This document shows, piece after piece, positions 21,801-31,306 of a stretch of DNA of 64,000 bases; within the stretch, counting starts at the first letter, position 1; each line of letters opens with the position of its first letter. The position numbers were made by a program, and so were the translations under genes. The DNA comes from Phytophthora quininea (lineage: Eukaryota; Oomycota; Peronosporomycetes; Peronosporales; Peronosporaceae), in contig JAAVTG010000369.1 of NCBI GenBank assembly GCA_011947345.1, positions 1 to 64,000 on the forward strand, read 5' to 3'. Below the pieces are notes generated by a model that saw only the letters and a program-made list of their open reading frames with translations, was not told where the DNA came from and made no database searches.

Positions 21801-22941
21801 GATCCCGAATCGTTGGACGCGCCATCTGAAGCGTTTGATGCATTGTCCGCATCGTTGAACTCCAGTTCAAGATTGCGCCTGCTCGATGTCGAATCTGGTA
21901 CAGGATAATCACGTATCATACAGGATTAGGTAGAGCCATTAACGTGTACATACAAATAAATACCTTCTTGGGCGTTCTCACCCTCGATTTCGTCTGCGTC
22001 GTCTTCTTCTACATACGTTGTGTCACGCAGCGACACACCCAGAATGATCTCAGGTGTGGCCCTACGCGGTGTTCGGTGGGGGCTCAACGACGGTGCACTA
22101 GTGGATAAGCTTTCCACATCACCCAAAGCTGTATCAAACGATCAATACACCTTTAGCAGACAGCAAACCTGTATCATACAGCGTTGCAAATACAAAACTT
22201 CCGTTCTGGACGCGGCAGCTTTAGACGCTGCCGAGGAGGCATCGTTATTCACCGTGGTGCTGCACGCCGTGATCGGAGCGACCTCTTTCGGCTTGCTTGT
22301 CGCTTTGGCTGCCTGCTTCTTCGATGCCAATTTCGCCATGGCGGGGCGTGCTGCAGGTGGCTTCGCTTCCGCTGATTTCGCCGCTGCAAGCTCAGCTGCA
22401 CAAAACAGAGGGTAAGCAAGAGCTGCAACCTTACCAAGCACGCACACATACCGAGATCGACTTCATCAAGGTAGCACATCAGCTCGTTCTCTCCCACGAA
22501 GAAGTCTACGCCGCGGACGTCCTTCTTCGTCTTTCCAGGTTTCAGGTAGGTGAAATCGTCTGACAGACCAGTGGGCCGCTTCGAAGCCCATCCTGCTTTC
22601 TTCAGCTCTCGCCATCGTGCTTGGAAGGCCATTTTCGGTCGGGACGCGGGGGTTCTGCGTGACAGTCAGCGAATCTGAGAGTGATAGAAGATCAGTGGTT
22701 GTCGGTTTTTCGCCTTCCAAAACATATATGCGATATGTTGGCACAGCCTTTGAAATATGATGCTGATACTGTGGCCGTCCATGCACCACCGTGGTATCTC
22801 TTGGATACACTACCTACCCCTTGGTGTTTTGAAGTTTGTATCGCCCAATACAAAAACCAAGTTTAAATTCCGTTAACTTGTATGGTCCACGTTAAGCGCT
22901 TGCTCTTATCTTGTGAGGTCCACGCTCCCGGGTTCAAGGGG
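18810..22941 (-). mobile_element. piggyBac-like DNA transposon with TGAA target duplication
   Basis: Perfect 13-bp terminal inverted repeats, CCCCTTGAACCCG at 18810-18822 and its reverse complement at 22929-22941. A second, subterminal inverted motif GCTTAACGTG lies at 18861-18870 and 22888-22897. TGAA flanks both ends (18806-18809, 22942-22945). Size 4132 bp. It encodes a piggyBac-family transposase on the minus strand. The family canonically uses TTAA; TGAA is unusual. It sits inside coiled-coil gene A, 180 bp from the Copia element. Confidence 0.8.
19173..22632 (-). CDS. piggyBac-like transposase gene with introns
   Basis: DDE_Tnp_1_7 family transposase. From 5' to 3': an N-terminal exon from 22632 (MAFQARWRELKKAG), a long acidic linker, the core from about 21458 (THTPYDYL; FDEAML with first Asp; VVTDRFYSS with second Asp; GGVDVHDQL with third Asp) and a C-terminal Cys-rich finger (CKVC, YCSKC, RHAWNGELMSCF) ending at 19173. 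GT-AG introns are visible at 22396-22451, 22129-22198, 21895-21963, 21681-21744, 20567-20664 and 19942-20006, the last two rejoining conserved domains exactly. The splicing between 21458 and 21680 is unresolved. One frameshift is seen near 20290 in an A-rich run. All three catalytic Asp are present, so the gene may be nearly functional. Confidence 0.82.
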
Positions 22942-23351
22942 TGAAGTCGATACCTGTGTGGTGTGTTAGAATATGGATCAAGTCGACGACAGAGTCGAGG
23001 CTGCGAAGGGACAAACTTTGTGGAAGGTTGAAGTTGGAAACGTTGGGTAGATCGCCCAGGCAGGTTAGCGCTCACTTCTAGATTGGTACAGCCACTGACG
23101 AGGCCCCGGCGGCCGAAACGCGTCTGGCACGCGTTCAATCCGAGGTCATTCACCAAGCATCCAATTTCCAATACGGTGCTTCACCACCACCGCTGAGTAG
23201 GTCGAATACCTTCAGAAGGCTGGAAAAGTTCATCAGCGACTTCACAAGACGCAGATCAAAGCGTTCATTCAGCGAGGTGGCATATTGGACAAGTACGTTG
23301 CTCTTTCGTCGCCTAACGGAAAACTGATTCTCAGGATCATAATGAAGGCGA
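22942..23351 (+). other. Remainder of coiled-coil gene A and spacer
   Basis: After the piggyBac element the host frame resumes (KSIPVW), shifts by one, and encodes DQVDDRVEAAKGQTLWKVEV before a stop near 23,053. Beyond this I recognise no gene. The TSD TAATGAAGGCGA of the small LINE insertion starts at 23340. Confidence 0.4.
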
Positions 23352-23518
23352 GGAGGAGGAAATTTAATTGATTAACTGTTTAGCGGATTTCTCGTCTTAA
23401 GGTGATAAGCGATCTATCCGTGAGAGTTACGTTCGTGTCGTCCACAAGTGGTGCATGGGTTCCGGGATATTATTTTCTGGCAGATCAAAGCCAAGTTTTT
23501 GCAGCACGCGGACCATCT
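23352..23518 (-). mobile_element. 5'-truncated LINE tail with 12-bp target duplication
   Basis: This 167-bp stretch is the 3' end of the same LINE as 29900-31306 (shared GATTAACTGTTTAGCGGATT and downstream text), in minus orientation. It is flanked by identical TAATGAAGGCGA at 23340-23351 and 23519-23530. Short 5'-truncated copies with such flanks are typical of target-primed reverse transcription. Confidence 0.8.
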
Positions 23519-23530
23519 TAATGAAGGCGA

Positions 23531-24893
23531 AGGTGGCCATCATCAGTGGACGCTGCTTTCGATGTTGCGCGTGCATTTTTGATGATGATGTCAGACCCTT
23601 ACTAATAGGTACGATCGTACTTGCGATGCCGTCATCACTGCTCGGGTCTCTTCCTCAGCTCAGGCAGTCGTAGGCTCTGCTTCGGATCGGCCGCAAGACC
23701 ACGGCCACGTGCCTTGATCTGTAGTATCTATTTTTGTCCGATCCACAGCAGCTCCGGCACCCTGGCGCCCGATCTGTAGTATCTGTTCTTGCCCCTTGCG
23801 CTCGCTCAACTGGGATTTTCGGGCGCCGTCCTTGAGTACAAAGTCCTGAAAAGTAGTCCGCCCACACCCAGTCGTGCCGTACGTCCAGTTCATCGTCCTG
23901 GGCCATGCCTCGCCGCCCGCCCACTACGGCGAGTCTGGTCATGAAGCGCAACGAAGCAGGGCTCGGATAATAGCCATTGTATATTGAGTGGCGGCGAGTT
24001 TGCCGCTACAATCAATATTGTGCCAAAGTCAATTTCGGTTCGAGTGAAGTGCAAACTAAGTGTCTATACCTGTCCTCATTCCTCTATTCTCCTCAAAACG
24101 TGTCAAGCAGCTGCAGACACTGTCCCCGGCCGGGATATCCCAGGACTCGCCTTTCGTTAAAGATGCCGTCGTTTACTAACAAGATGAATAGCACGGCTAC
24201 CGAGCTCACGCGCTTCTTTGACTTGATTTTCGACTGGTAGACCATAAACAATTTCTAGTGGTGATTGTCAGTACCGCTGCAATCAACATTGTTGGGATAC
24301 AACGTCCATCCATTGACAATGTCAGTCATTTTTGCCGATCCCTGGCAGCGAAGCCTTCTATAAAACGGGTCTAGACAATACTTTTCTCCCATCCGCACGG
24401 TTAGTCCTAGGCCACATTTCAGGCCGTTCGCCACCTCGCACACGGAGACACCAGTTGTCCACACACAGTCCCGCAAGGAACTTGGCGACGCCCCCACCCG
24501 GCAGCCGAGAAGCGGAAGTTACCCCAACCCGACCAGAAACGTGAAATTCTTCTTTGAATCGTGATTTACTATCTCTCTTGGGCCGCATAGAGAGCACAGC
24601 AATTCATCCGATCAGATGCCATTTCGAAATGGGGAAGAATGCACATGTTTGTACAGCTCATCCCAGTAGCGCAAGATGACCTCATTATGAGACTCATAGT
24701 ATGCTAATGTAATAGTGAGCCAGCGGCATCATCCATACAGTTGATGTGCGCGAAAAGCTTCAAGGTTTGCTGAGACTGCGATCACGTTCGAGATCTGCGA
24801 GCGGTGTAACATCTTCCACGACTCGAGGCATGAGTGAGTTTTGGCCGCTCATTTCTCAACTGGCGCTGCCAAACACAAGCCGCAAGAGCGACA
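23531..24893. other. 1.4-kb spacer upstream of NLP gene B
   Basis: Only short overlapping frames on both strands, none with a known motif. A 21-base sequence near 24,006 recurs with changes near 24,273. The last 300 bp presumably contain the promoter of NLP gene B; no clear core element is identified. Confidence 0.35.
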
Positions 24894-25625
24894 ATGTCTC
24901 GCTCCATTCTGGTCATCCTCGTCCTGAGCTTCCTCGCGTCCGTCCACGCGAGGAAGCTCACGTTCAGCGAAGTCGTACCCTTTCCGGAGACCAAACCGAC
25001 CACCGAAGAGTTCGAGTTGGCGCTCAAGTTCAAGCCCCAGCTCTACGTCCGAAGAGGTTGCTATCCGTACGCCGCCGTCGACTCAGAAGGCAACACGAAC
25101 GGTGGCATCGCTGGGTCGTTCATGTCGTGGGGTCACAAATGTGGGTTTGCATACGGTGCGACCAAGGGGTCACAAGTCTACGGTCGGTCTGCTGAAGTTG
25201 ACGGGATGTGGGCCATCATGTACGCCTGGTACTTCCCCAAGGACACTGCGTTTTTGCCGTACTTCATCGGTTGGCGTCGACACGGCTGGGAGCACGCCAT
25301 CGTTTGGCTGGACGACGACAACGCCACCATCGCAGCAGTCAGCGCGTCCTCCATCCTGAATGAGTACACTACGTACGCTCCTCCCAATGCCAACACATTG
25401 AACGGCACCAGCATCCAAATGGAATTGAATATCGCGCTCGGGACGCACCATTATCTCAAGACTACACCGCACTGGGGACGCTTCCAGGACCTGGTCATGT
25501 GGGACGACATGACAGAAGACGCACGAGAGGCCTTGAACACTGCCGATTTCGGGGGCGTCGACGTGCCAATCAATGACGACAACTTCATGAACAACCTTGA
25601 GAAAGCCAACCCGAACACTTACTAG
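24894..25625 (+). CDS. NLP (necrosis-inducing-like) protein B, complete
   Basis: Secreted protein of 243 aa. The start at 24894 is chosen over the in-frame Met 60 bp upstream because it places a standard signal peptide (MSRSILVILVLSFLASVHA) at the N-terminus. The mature region has two Cys (56 and 83), as in type-1 NLPs, the conserved AIMYAWYFPKD segment (about 107-117) and the domain end DLVMWDD. At the family's metal-site heptapeptide (about 127-133) the sequence is WRRHGWE: the acidic residue and first histidine of the family motif are replaced by Gly and Arg. On established knowledge of the family this predicts loss of cytotoxicity. The 24958-25325 part is nearly identical to gene E; the 3' half is diverged. 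Confidence 0.88.
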   Translation: MSRSILVILVLSFLASVHARKLTFSEVVPFPETKPTTEEFELALKFKPQLYVRRGCYPYAAVDSEGNTNGGIAGSFMSWGHKCGFAYGATKGSQVYGRSAEVDGMWAIMYAWYFPKDTAFLPYFIGWRRHGWEHAIVWLDDDNATIAAVSASSILNEYTTYAPPNANTLNGTSIQMELNIALGTHHYLKTTPHWGRFQDLVMWDDMTEDAREALNTADFGGVDVPINDDNFMNNLEKANPNTY

Positions 25626-25762
25626 TTGTATATCGATCGAATCAAGCTTTAGAGGTTTCGTTCTTCAATCGCAATGTTCGTAAGTTTCGAGACGAGATAC
25701 TGTTGAAGCAAACAAAATTTCCAACCAACTGCATCACTGTAGGTATCGATCTCGGGTAGTTC

Positions 25763-27107
25763 TTAAAAAAATGCCGCTTGGCGAATCTTGTCATTCTCTA
25801 ACGAATACGACTCGTGGCATACGCTTACACAAGCTTTTCTAATAGCGGCGTACTCGCGTACACCAGTAGTAAGGTTGACGACATCCGTGAGCCGTTGCTT
25901 GTTCTGGAAGAAACAATTCGTCAGAACTTTGTTTTTCACGTAGTCAGTCGCAAACACGTATTGCATCGATGTAAAACCTTCGTCCACGAGCATGTGCACA
26001 ACGTGAAGTCTATCGGCATCAGATTCTCCAACGCAGTTCACAAGATCTTCAGGTCTAAAGCGTAGGATTGCTCTGTCAAGATGGTCCCGTTCGTTTTCGT
26101 TGTCCGCGTCCAGCAGAACAAACCGCGGTATCCCACCCCAACGGCTAAAGCGATCCGCCACAAGCTCTCCATTTAACGTCTGAAAAATACTCGCACGACA
26201 AGCCTCAATTTCACTCCAGTCTCATGTCGGCAAAAACAAAGTGGAAGCTGCACGTTTAGTGAACTTTTCCCAGACTACGCTCCACGGAGAGCTGATCCAA
26301 ACAGTTTTGCCTTAAGTGCCAGAGGTGCCAATCCATCCACGACGTAGTAAGTCGAAGACTTCCCCATGACGCCCTTGAATGGGTCATATGAACCGTTCAA
26401 GACCCCACCAGTCCAGAATAAGATCATTCTCGCCGCACTGTCTTGGTACACCTCGGTCTTGCCGTCTTTCACGAGTTGCCACAGCAACACGTAGCCGAAA
26501 AACGTTTTTACCAATGCCAGGGTTCCTCAAGATGGCCACATTTCTGGTCTCAGCGAGGTTCAACACTAAGGGTAGCAGTCGTCGGTAGCACGGGCGGACG
26601 TAGATCAAACTGATTTCCCGCTCATTGAAAAGCATTTCATCTGGGAGCGTGAGCACAGCAGCCGTCGCAATGTCATTGTGAGTGTTGCGAGCAGCGCCCC
26701 AAAAGGTCTAATGTTCTCGTCATTCACAATAACTTTGTCGGCTCGGATTTCAAAAGCCGTCAACAAGCACTTCTGTGGGTCTGTCGGGGGCAACAACGAC
26801 AAGCTTGTTGTCTCGGGTCCCGTAGTTGGCTGGAAGCTCGAGGGAAATGTCGAGAACTTGGTTCTGGCTGGCCATGTAGCTCTCTCGGTCTTTGTAAACG
26901 CGGAGCTCCGAAACATCGACGTATCGGAGACTGTGGCCGTTGTGATTGTGATGCACGACCATCTGGAAATCGCCCACGAAAAAGTTTAGCTGCACGACAC
27001 CACCATTGTAGCCACTGTCTGAGCCACCAATCCATCATCAAGCATGAGATCGTAGTAGATGTGGCGGCTTGGACAGGCGAAAGGTGGCAGAAAGCCAACG
27101 GGCTCAT
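25763..27107 (-). pseudogene. Crinkler (CRN) effector pseudogene
   Basis: CRNs are modular oomycete proteins that enter plant nuclei. Minus-strand pieces in order: 26750-26995 with VSELRVYKDRESY and DNKLVVVAPDRP, matching the end of the CRN N-terminal translocation region; 26605-26916 and 26384-26656 with RNPGIGK (P-loop, about 26545); 26275-26514 with TFFGYVLLWQLVKDGKTEVYQ, the continuation of the P-loop domain in another frame; and 25763-26161 with DRFSRWGGIPRFVL, a motif typical of CRN NTPase-type C-terminal domains. The P-loop is split by one extra A in an A-run near 26510. At least three breaks are present. It lies between NLP genes. Confidence 0.7.
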
Positions 27108-27388
27108 TCGCTACACGCTTCATACTCTCTGTTTTTGTTGTGCCTGAAGAAACAATGAACCATCATCGATGGCCCATCAATAATCCATCAGAAAAAATAT
27201 ACCCATTCTGGCATTGGCAACCGAATATTTTTTTCTCGCTAGAAATCCAGGGCCTTATCTTAATCAAGATGACATTTCGAGATGTGCAAATTGAGTGCCA
27301 TCATCACTGAATACTAGTGTAAGTAACTGGCCATGCATCACTTCATCGCTGAAGAACTTTTCAAATTGCATCTCGACCAACGACGACG

Positions 27389-27856
27389 ATGTCGATCTTC
27401 GTGCAACTTGTTCTCGTCGCAAGCACCGCTGCTTCTGTCTACGCTGAAGAGCTCAAGTTCAGTCAAGTTGCTCCTTTCCCCGAGACAGAATCAAGGACCG
27501 AAGAATCATAGTTGGTGCTGCAGTTCTAGCCTCAACTCTACGTCGCTTATGGCTGCTATCCGTACGCCGCGGTTGATGCTGAAGGCAATACTAACGCTGG
27601 CATCGCTGGGTCGCTCATGTGGTTTCTGGCACGACGAAAGTTTGGAGTCCCAGATTTACGGTCGATCTGCTGAGGTTGACGGTGTCACTATCTTAAGGCA
27701 ACAAAATGTCCAGGAAGCTTCCACATGTGGAATGACCTGGCGGAAGCAGCACGAGGGGTCTTGAACACTGCCAAGTTTAGTGGAGCTGATGTTCCAATAA
27801 ACGACGAAAACTTCCTCGACAACCCCAACAAAGCCAACCCGTTCGCGGAAGACTAG
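27389..27856 (+). pseudogene. NLP pseudogene C
   Basis: Begins with a signal-peptide-like segment from ATG 27389 and EELKFSQVAPFPETE, followed by a premature TAG near 27508. Later frames still recall the family (a GSQIYGRSAEVDG-like stretch near 27,650 and the C-terminal end up to TAG at 27854-27856). The middle, including the metal-site heptapeptide, is deleted. Its 5' region matches fragment D at 13,540-13,825 in inverse orientation. Confidence 0.7.
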
Positions 27857-28467
27857 ACTACACTATTGCATAAAAGCTTCAGTCGACTGCGAAACGTATA
27901 GGCTCGACTTCAACACGATGCGGAAGTCGCAAGAACTCAGTTGGAAAAGAGGAGCTGCCTGTTCGAACGCACAAAACTTGTGCAAATACCAACGATCCAA
28001 GGTCGGAATTTCTAGTTGCCACTTCATCGTTTTCTTTGTTTTTCGAGTGGTGGTAGCGTTACTTGGTCACGCCAACAACGAGGCCCTAGCAGGGAGCCAA
28101 CCAGTTGATTTTTAAAAGCTTGATGCTTTCGTTTGTTTGTCATCTAACAGGTTTTACAGCATACTTTAGGTTATCGGCGCTTAACACTGGAGAGATAAAT
28201 TACCCGTATCTACGAAGGGGAAACGCTGCGGCTTGCTTCAATGATCGGCTCGTGAGATGCAGTTCTGGTCTCAATTTTTTCTGACGCCAATTCTGGTGGA
28301 CACCAACGCTAGAAATCCCATCGCTAGGATAGGAGGAATCAGTCTGACGCAGAGCTTTATCTTCGACGAGATGACAGTTTGAGATCTGTGTCTGGAATGT
28401 CATCATCACTGCTCTTGAACGTCGAACAATATTTTTCATTTCTTGATTTCCCCTCAACCAGCAGACG
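27857..28467. other. Spacer between NLP C and NLP E
   Basis: No gene recognised. The region immediately before 28468 is presumably the promoter and 5' UTR of gene E. Confidence 0.4.
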
Positions 28468-29202
28468 ATGTCGTTCTTCACGCTGCTTCTCCTCGTCACA
28501 AGTTCCATTGCTTCTGTCAACTGCAAAGAGCTCACGTTCAGCGAAGTCGTACCCTTTCCGGAGACCAAACCGACCACCGAAGAGTTCGAGTTGGCGCTCA
28601 AGTTCAAGCCCCAGCTCTACGTCCGAAGAGGTTGCTATCCGTACGCCGCCGTCGACTCAGAAGGCAACACGAACGGTGGCATCGCTGGGTCGTTCATGTC
28701 GTGGGGTCACAAATGTGGGTTTGCATACGGTGCGACCAAGGGGTCACAAGTCTACGGTCGGTCTGCTGAAGTTGACGGGATGTGGGCCATCATGTACGCC
28801 TGGTACTTCCCCAAGGACACTGCGTTTTTGCCGTACTTCATCGGTTGGCGTCGACACGGCTGGGAGCACGCCATCGTTTGGCTGGACGACGACAATGCCA
28901 CGGTCTCGGCGGTCACTGCCTCGACGGTATTCAACGCCTATACTACGTACGAGCAGTTAGAATTCAAGTATTTCAACGGCTCCAGCGTTCAGATGAAGTT
29001 GACCATCCGACCTGCTACGCGTCACTTTGTTATGCCCACAACGCACTGGGGACGCTTCCAGGACCTGGTCATGTGGGACGACCTGACCGACGCTGCTCGA
29101 GAGTCCTTGAACACCGCCGAGTTCGGTGGAGCTGATGTGCCAATGAACGACAACAACTTCTTGGATTTCCTCAAACAGGCGGCCGACTCGACAACGCAAT
29201 AG
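28468..29202 (+). CDS. NLP (necrosis-inducing-like) protein E, complete
   Basis: Secreted protein of 244 aa with signal peptide MSFFTLLLLVTSSIASVNC. The mature part has the same two Cys, AIMYAWYFPKD, WRRHGWE in place of the family's metal-site heptapeptide, and DLVMWDD near the C-terminus. The 28531-28898 stretch is essentially identical to NLP B, whereas the signal peptide and 3' half differ (the B and E proteins share roughly 60% in the last 100 residues). The 3' two thirds, with the downstream region, are duplicated in inverse orientation at 5.7-6.9 kb (pseudogene A). The frame is open throughout. The substituted metal-binding residues suggest a non-cytotoxic member. Confidence 0.88.
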   Translation: MSFFTLLLLVTSSIASVNCKELTFSEVVPFPETKPTTEEFELALKFKPQLYVRRGCYPYAAVDSEGNTNGGIAGSFMSWGHKCGFAYGATKGSQVYGRSAEVDGMWAIMYAWYFPKDTAFLPYFIGWRRHGWEHAIVWLDDDNATVSAVTASTVFNAYTTYEQLEFKYFNGSSVQMKLTIRPATRHFVMPTTHWGRFQDLVMWDDLTDAARESLNTAEFGGADVPMNDNNFLDFLKQAADSTTQ

Positions 29203-29899
29203 TAACAATACCCTCGGAGCTTCCACGACTAGCTGGCTGCGGATCCCTTGTTCGTATAACATTGAAACGTGTCGTCGCGAGCGATGATGGTTTGCATTAA
29301 TTTTCTGTGGTTGCCATCGTCGATTTAGGCTTTTGTTTGCTGGATGTTTCAAGTGAGAGACGTTCGCAGGAAAATAGTCAGTAGGTTTATTTCCACAGCA
29401 TGGTTCTTTTCATCGCTGGCTATGCGATTGGCGTTGCTTCCATGATACGAAAAGCGTCCTCACTTGCATGGAACCAGGTACACGCTTGCGGATACGACAC
29501 CCGACCGGTGCGTTTATTGAGATACCAGCGAACAAACAGCACGTTGAAAGTCCGGATGAGTTTCCGAGGCATCAGTCGAGCCAACAGAAGAACCAGCACG
29601 TCTTGCGCTCTGTAGACGTGCTCGCCATAGAAAAGGTATCCGGTCAGTAGAATCGCTTCTACCGTTGAGCATCGTACGCCATTGTGAGTCGTGTAGGAGA
29701 TGTCTGCGCAGTCTGTGAAGAGTCTCGAGAATGGAGCGCCGAGACAATGTCGCTCGAAACTTGTGAGTGCCGGCACAGGATTCCCATCGAGAAAAATACT
29801 CGACACGGTCGGACCGCGTTTGGCATTCGCGAGTTCCTCCTCTGGTTGAACTGCGTGACCAAAGTTGAGAATCCTCGGAGGGTAAAACGCTCTTCTAGG
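28680..29899. repeat. Inverted duplication, arm 2 (partner 5711-6920)
   Basis: Reverse complement of 5711-6920 with very few differences. The right edge, at about 29899, abuts the 3' tail of the LINE. Confidence 0.8.
29420..29899 (-). pseudogene. Membrane-protein C-terminal fragment, copy 3
   Basis: The frame 29420-29806 is identical in protein to the C-terminal 128 residues of membrane-protein copy 2 (FERHCLGAPFSRLFTD to the MEATPIA end), part of the inverted duplication. It is truncated at about 29899 by the LINE 3' tail, so only the tail of the gene remains, tail to tail with NLP gene E. Confidence 0.8.
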
Positions 29900-29956
29900 A
29901 GGAAATTGAATTGATTAACTGTTTAGCGGATTTCTCGTCTTAAGGTGATAAGCGAT

Positions 29957-31306
29957 CTATCCGTGAGAGTTTTGTTCGTGTCGTCCACAAGTGGTGAATG
30001 GGTTCCGTGATATTATTTTCTGGCGGATCAAAGCCAAGTTTTTCAGCACGCGGACCACAGTAGCGCAGTTGCAATGAAGCTCATGTGCGTGTTGGTAGAG
30101 GAATTGGTAGTGCCTCTTGAACGAGTTCAGCAGATTGAGAATATTTGGCACTTCAGCTGTTGTTTCCTGGAAATGAATGTCGTTCCTGAGCCGCCATGTT
30201 GCGTGAAACACAATCGCTGTGTAGATCCTCCATAGAAGTATCAGTTCTTTGTGCTCACTTCTCCAGTTCCTACGGAGGTCTTGCAATCTTGGGAAGAGTA
30301 GCAACCTCCAGCTTAGATCGACGCAAAGAACCTCAGCCACCAGCTCCATAATTCGCTCCACATTGGTTCTAATGACGGGCACGTGAAAAACAGTGATCTA
30401 CCGTTTCGATATCCTGGCATTCCGGACGAACGCAGTTTTGGATGGTAGGATTTAGTTCTCTGAGGAAGTATAGTCGTGAACCGACTGTGAGGTCTCCGAA
30501 GCACATTCGTACTATCACATCATGAATTAACGGCAGTAGATATCCACGTAGAGAAATCACACTGGACAAGGTCTCATGAATCCTTTGTCGAGGACACCCC
30601 AGGTCTTCCATCGGATGATGCATCAACTCCGGAACTTGCTGGAGAATCACCTTCGAATCTTGCGATCGCAAATTTGGGAAGAATCGCGTCGATGGTTCTG
30701 TTGGGAGACAGCTACTTAGCTTGATTCCAAATATCGGTGGTGAATTCGTACTTGTTACTTCCTGCATTCCTCCTTCGTCCGGATGCGGTAGTAAGCGATG
30801 AAATAATCGGCTCATTTGATGGTAGAGCACGAAAATGTCATGCGGAAGCACTTTCGTTCCAAGTATTGGATGAATCTCGGAGCAGACGTCCGTGAAAAAT
30901 GCCGTTGACGACGGCCAATCGCGATTGGCACTCAGGAAGTCGGCAAAACATAACTTTTATGTTTTGCCAGTTCCCGACAGAGCGCCCGAAAGGCGTTTGA
31001 CCCTGACCCCAGGGGCTTCGCCAGACTTGCTGGGCTTCGCGTATCCAGTACCTGAAATTCAGGCAACCTGCTCCACCAAATTGGGGTGAATAACGCCTTC
31101 TGCAGTGTTTTCATTCTACTGTAGTGTATCGACTCCGGGGCTGGCCATTTAATTCTGTTCCACTCCCGTAGCAAGTGTCTCCACCACAAAGGTAGCATGC
31201 TCGACCTCCAGCCCGCTGGTTTCAGTGGGTTTTGAAGTAAGAAATCACCCGATCGCGGGCGGGCGAAGTTGCCATAGCGTAATTGGATCATGTAGAGCAT
31301 TGGGCG
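29957..31306 (-). pseudogene. LINE A ORF2, C-terminal part
   Basis: Frames 30932-31300, 30369-30851, 30313-30504 and 29957-30382 encode the region downstream of the RT: IQLRYGNFARPRS, HPILG, a finger-like CVRPECQDIETVDHCF, and a Trp-rich tail (FHATWRLRNDIHFQ). The gene is broken by several frameshifts. The same C-terminal segment recurs at 61108-61510 in plus orientation. Confidence 0.75.

Noticed and set aside
24000..24300. Two imperfect 21-base direct repeats about 270 bp apart
   Set aside because: Too short and diverged to support an LTR or other element.
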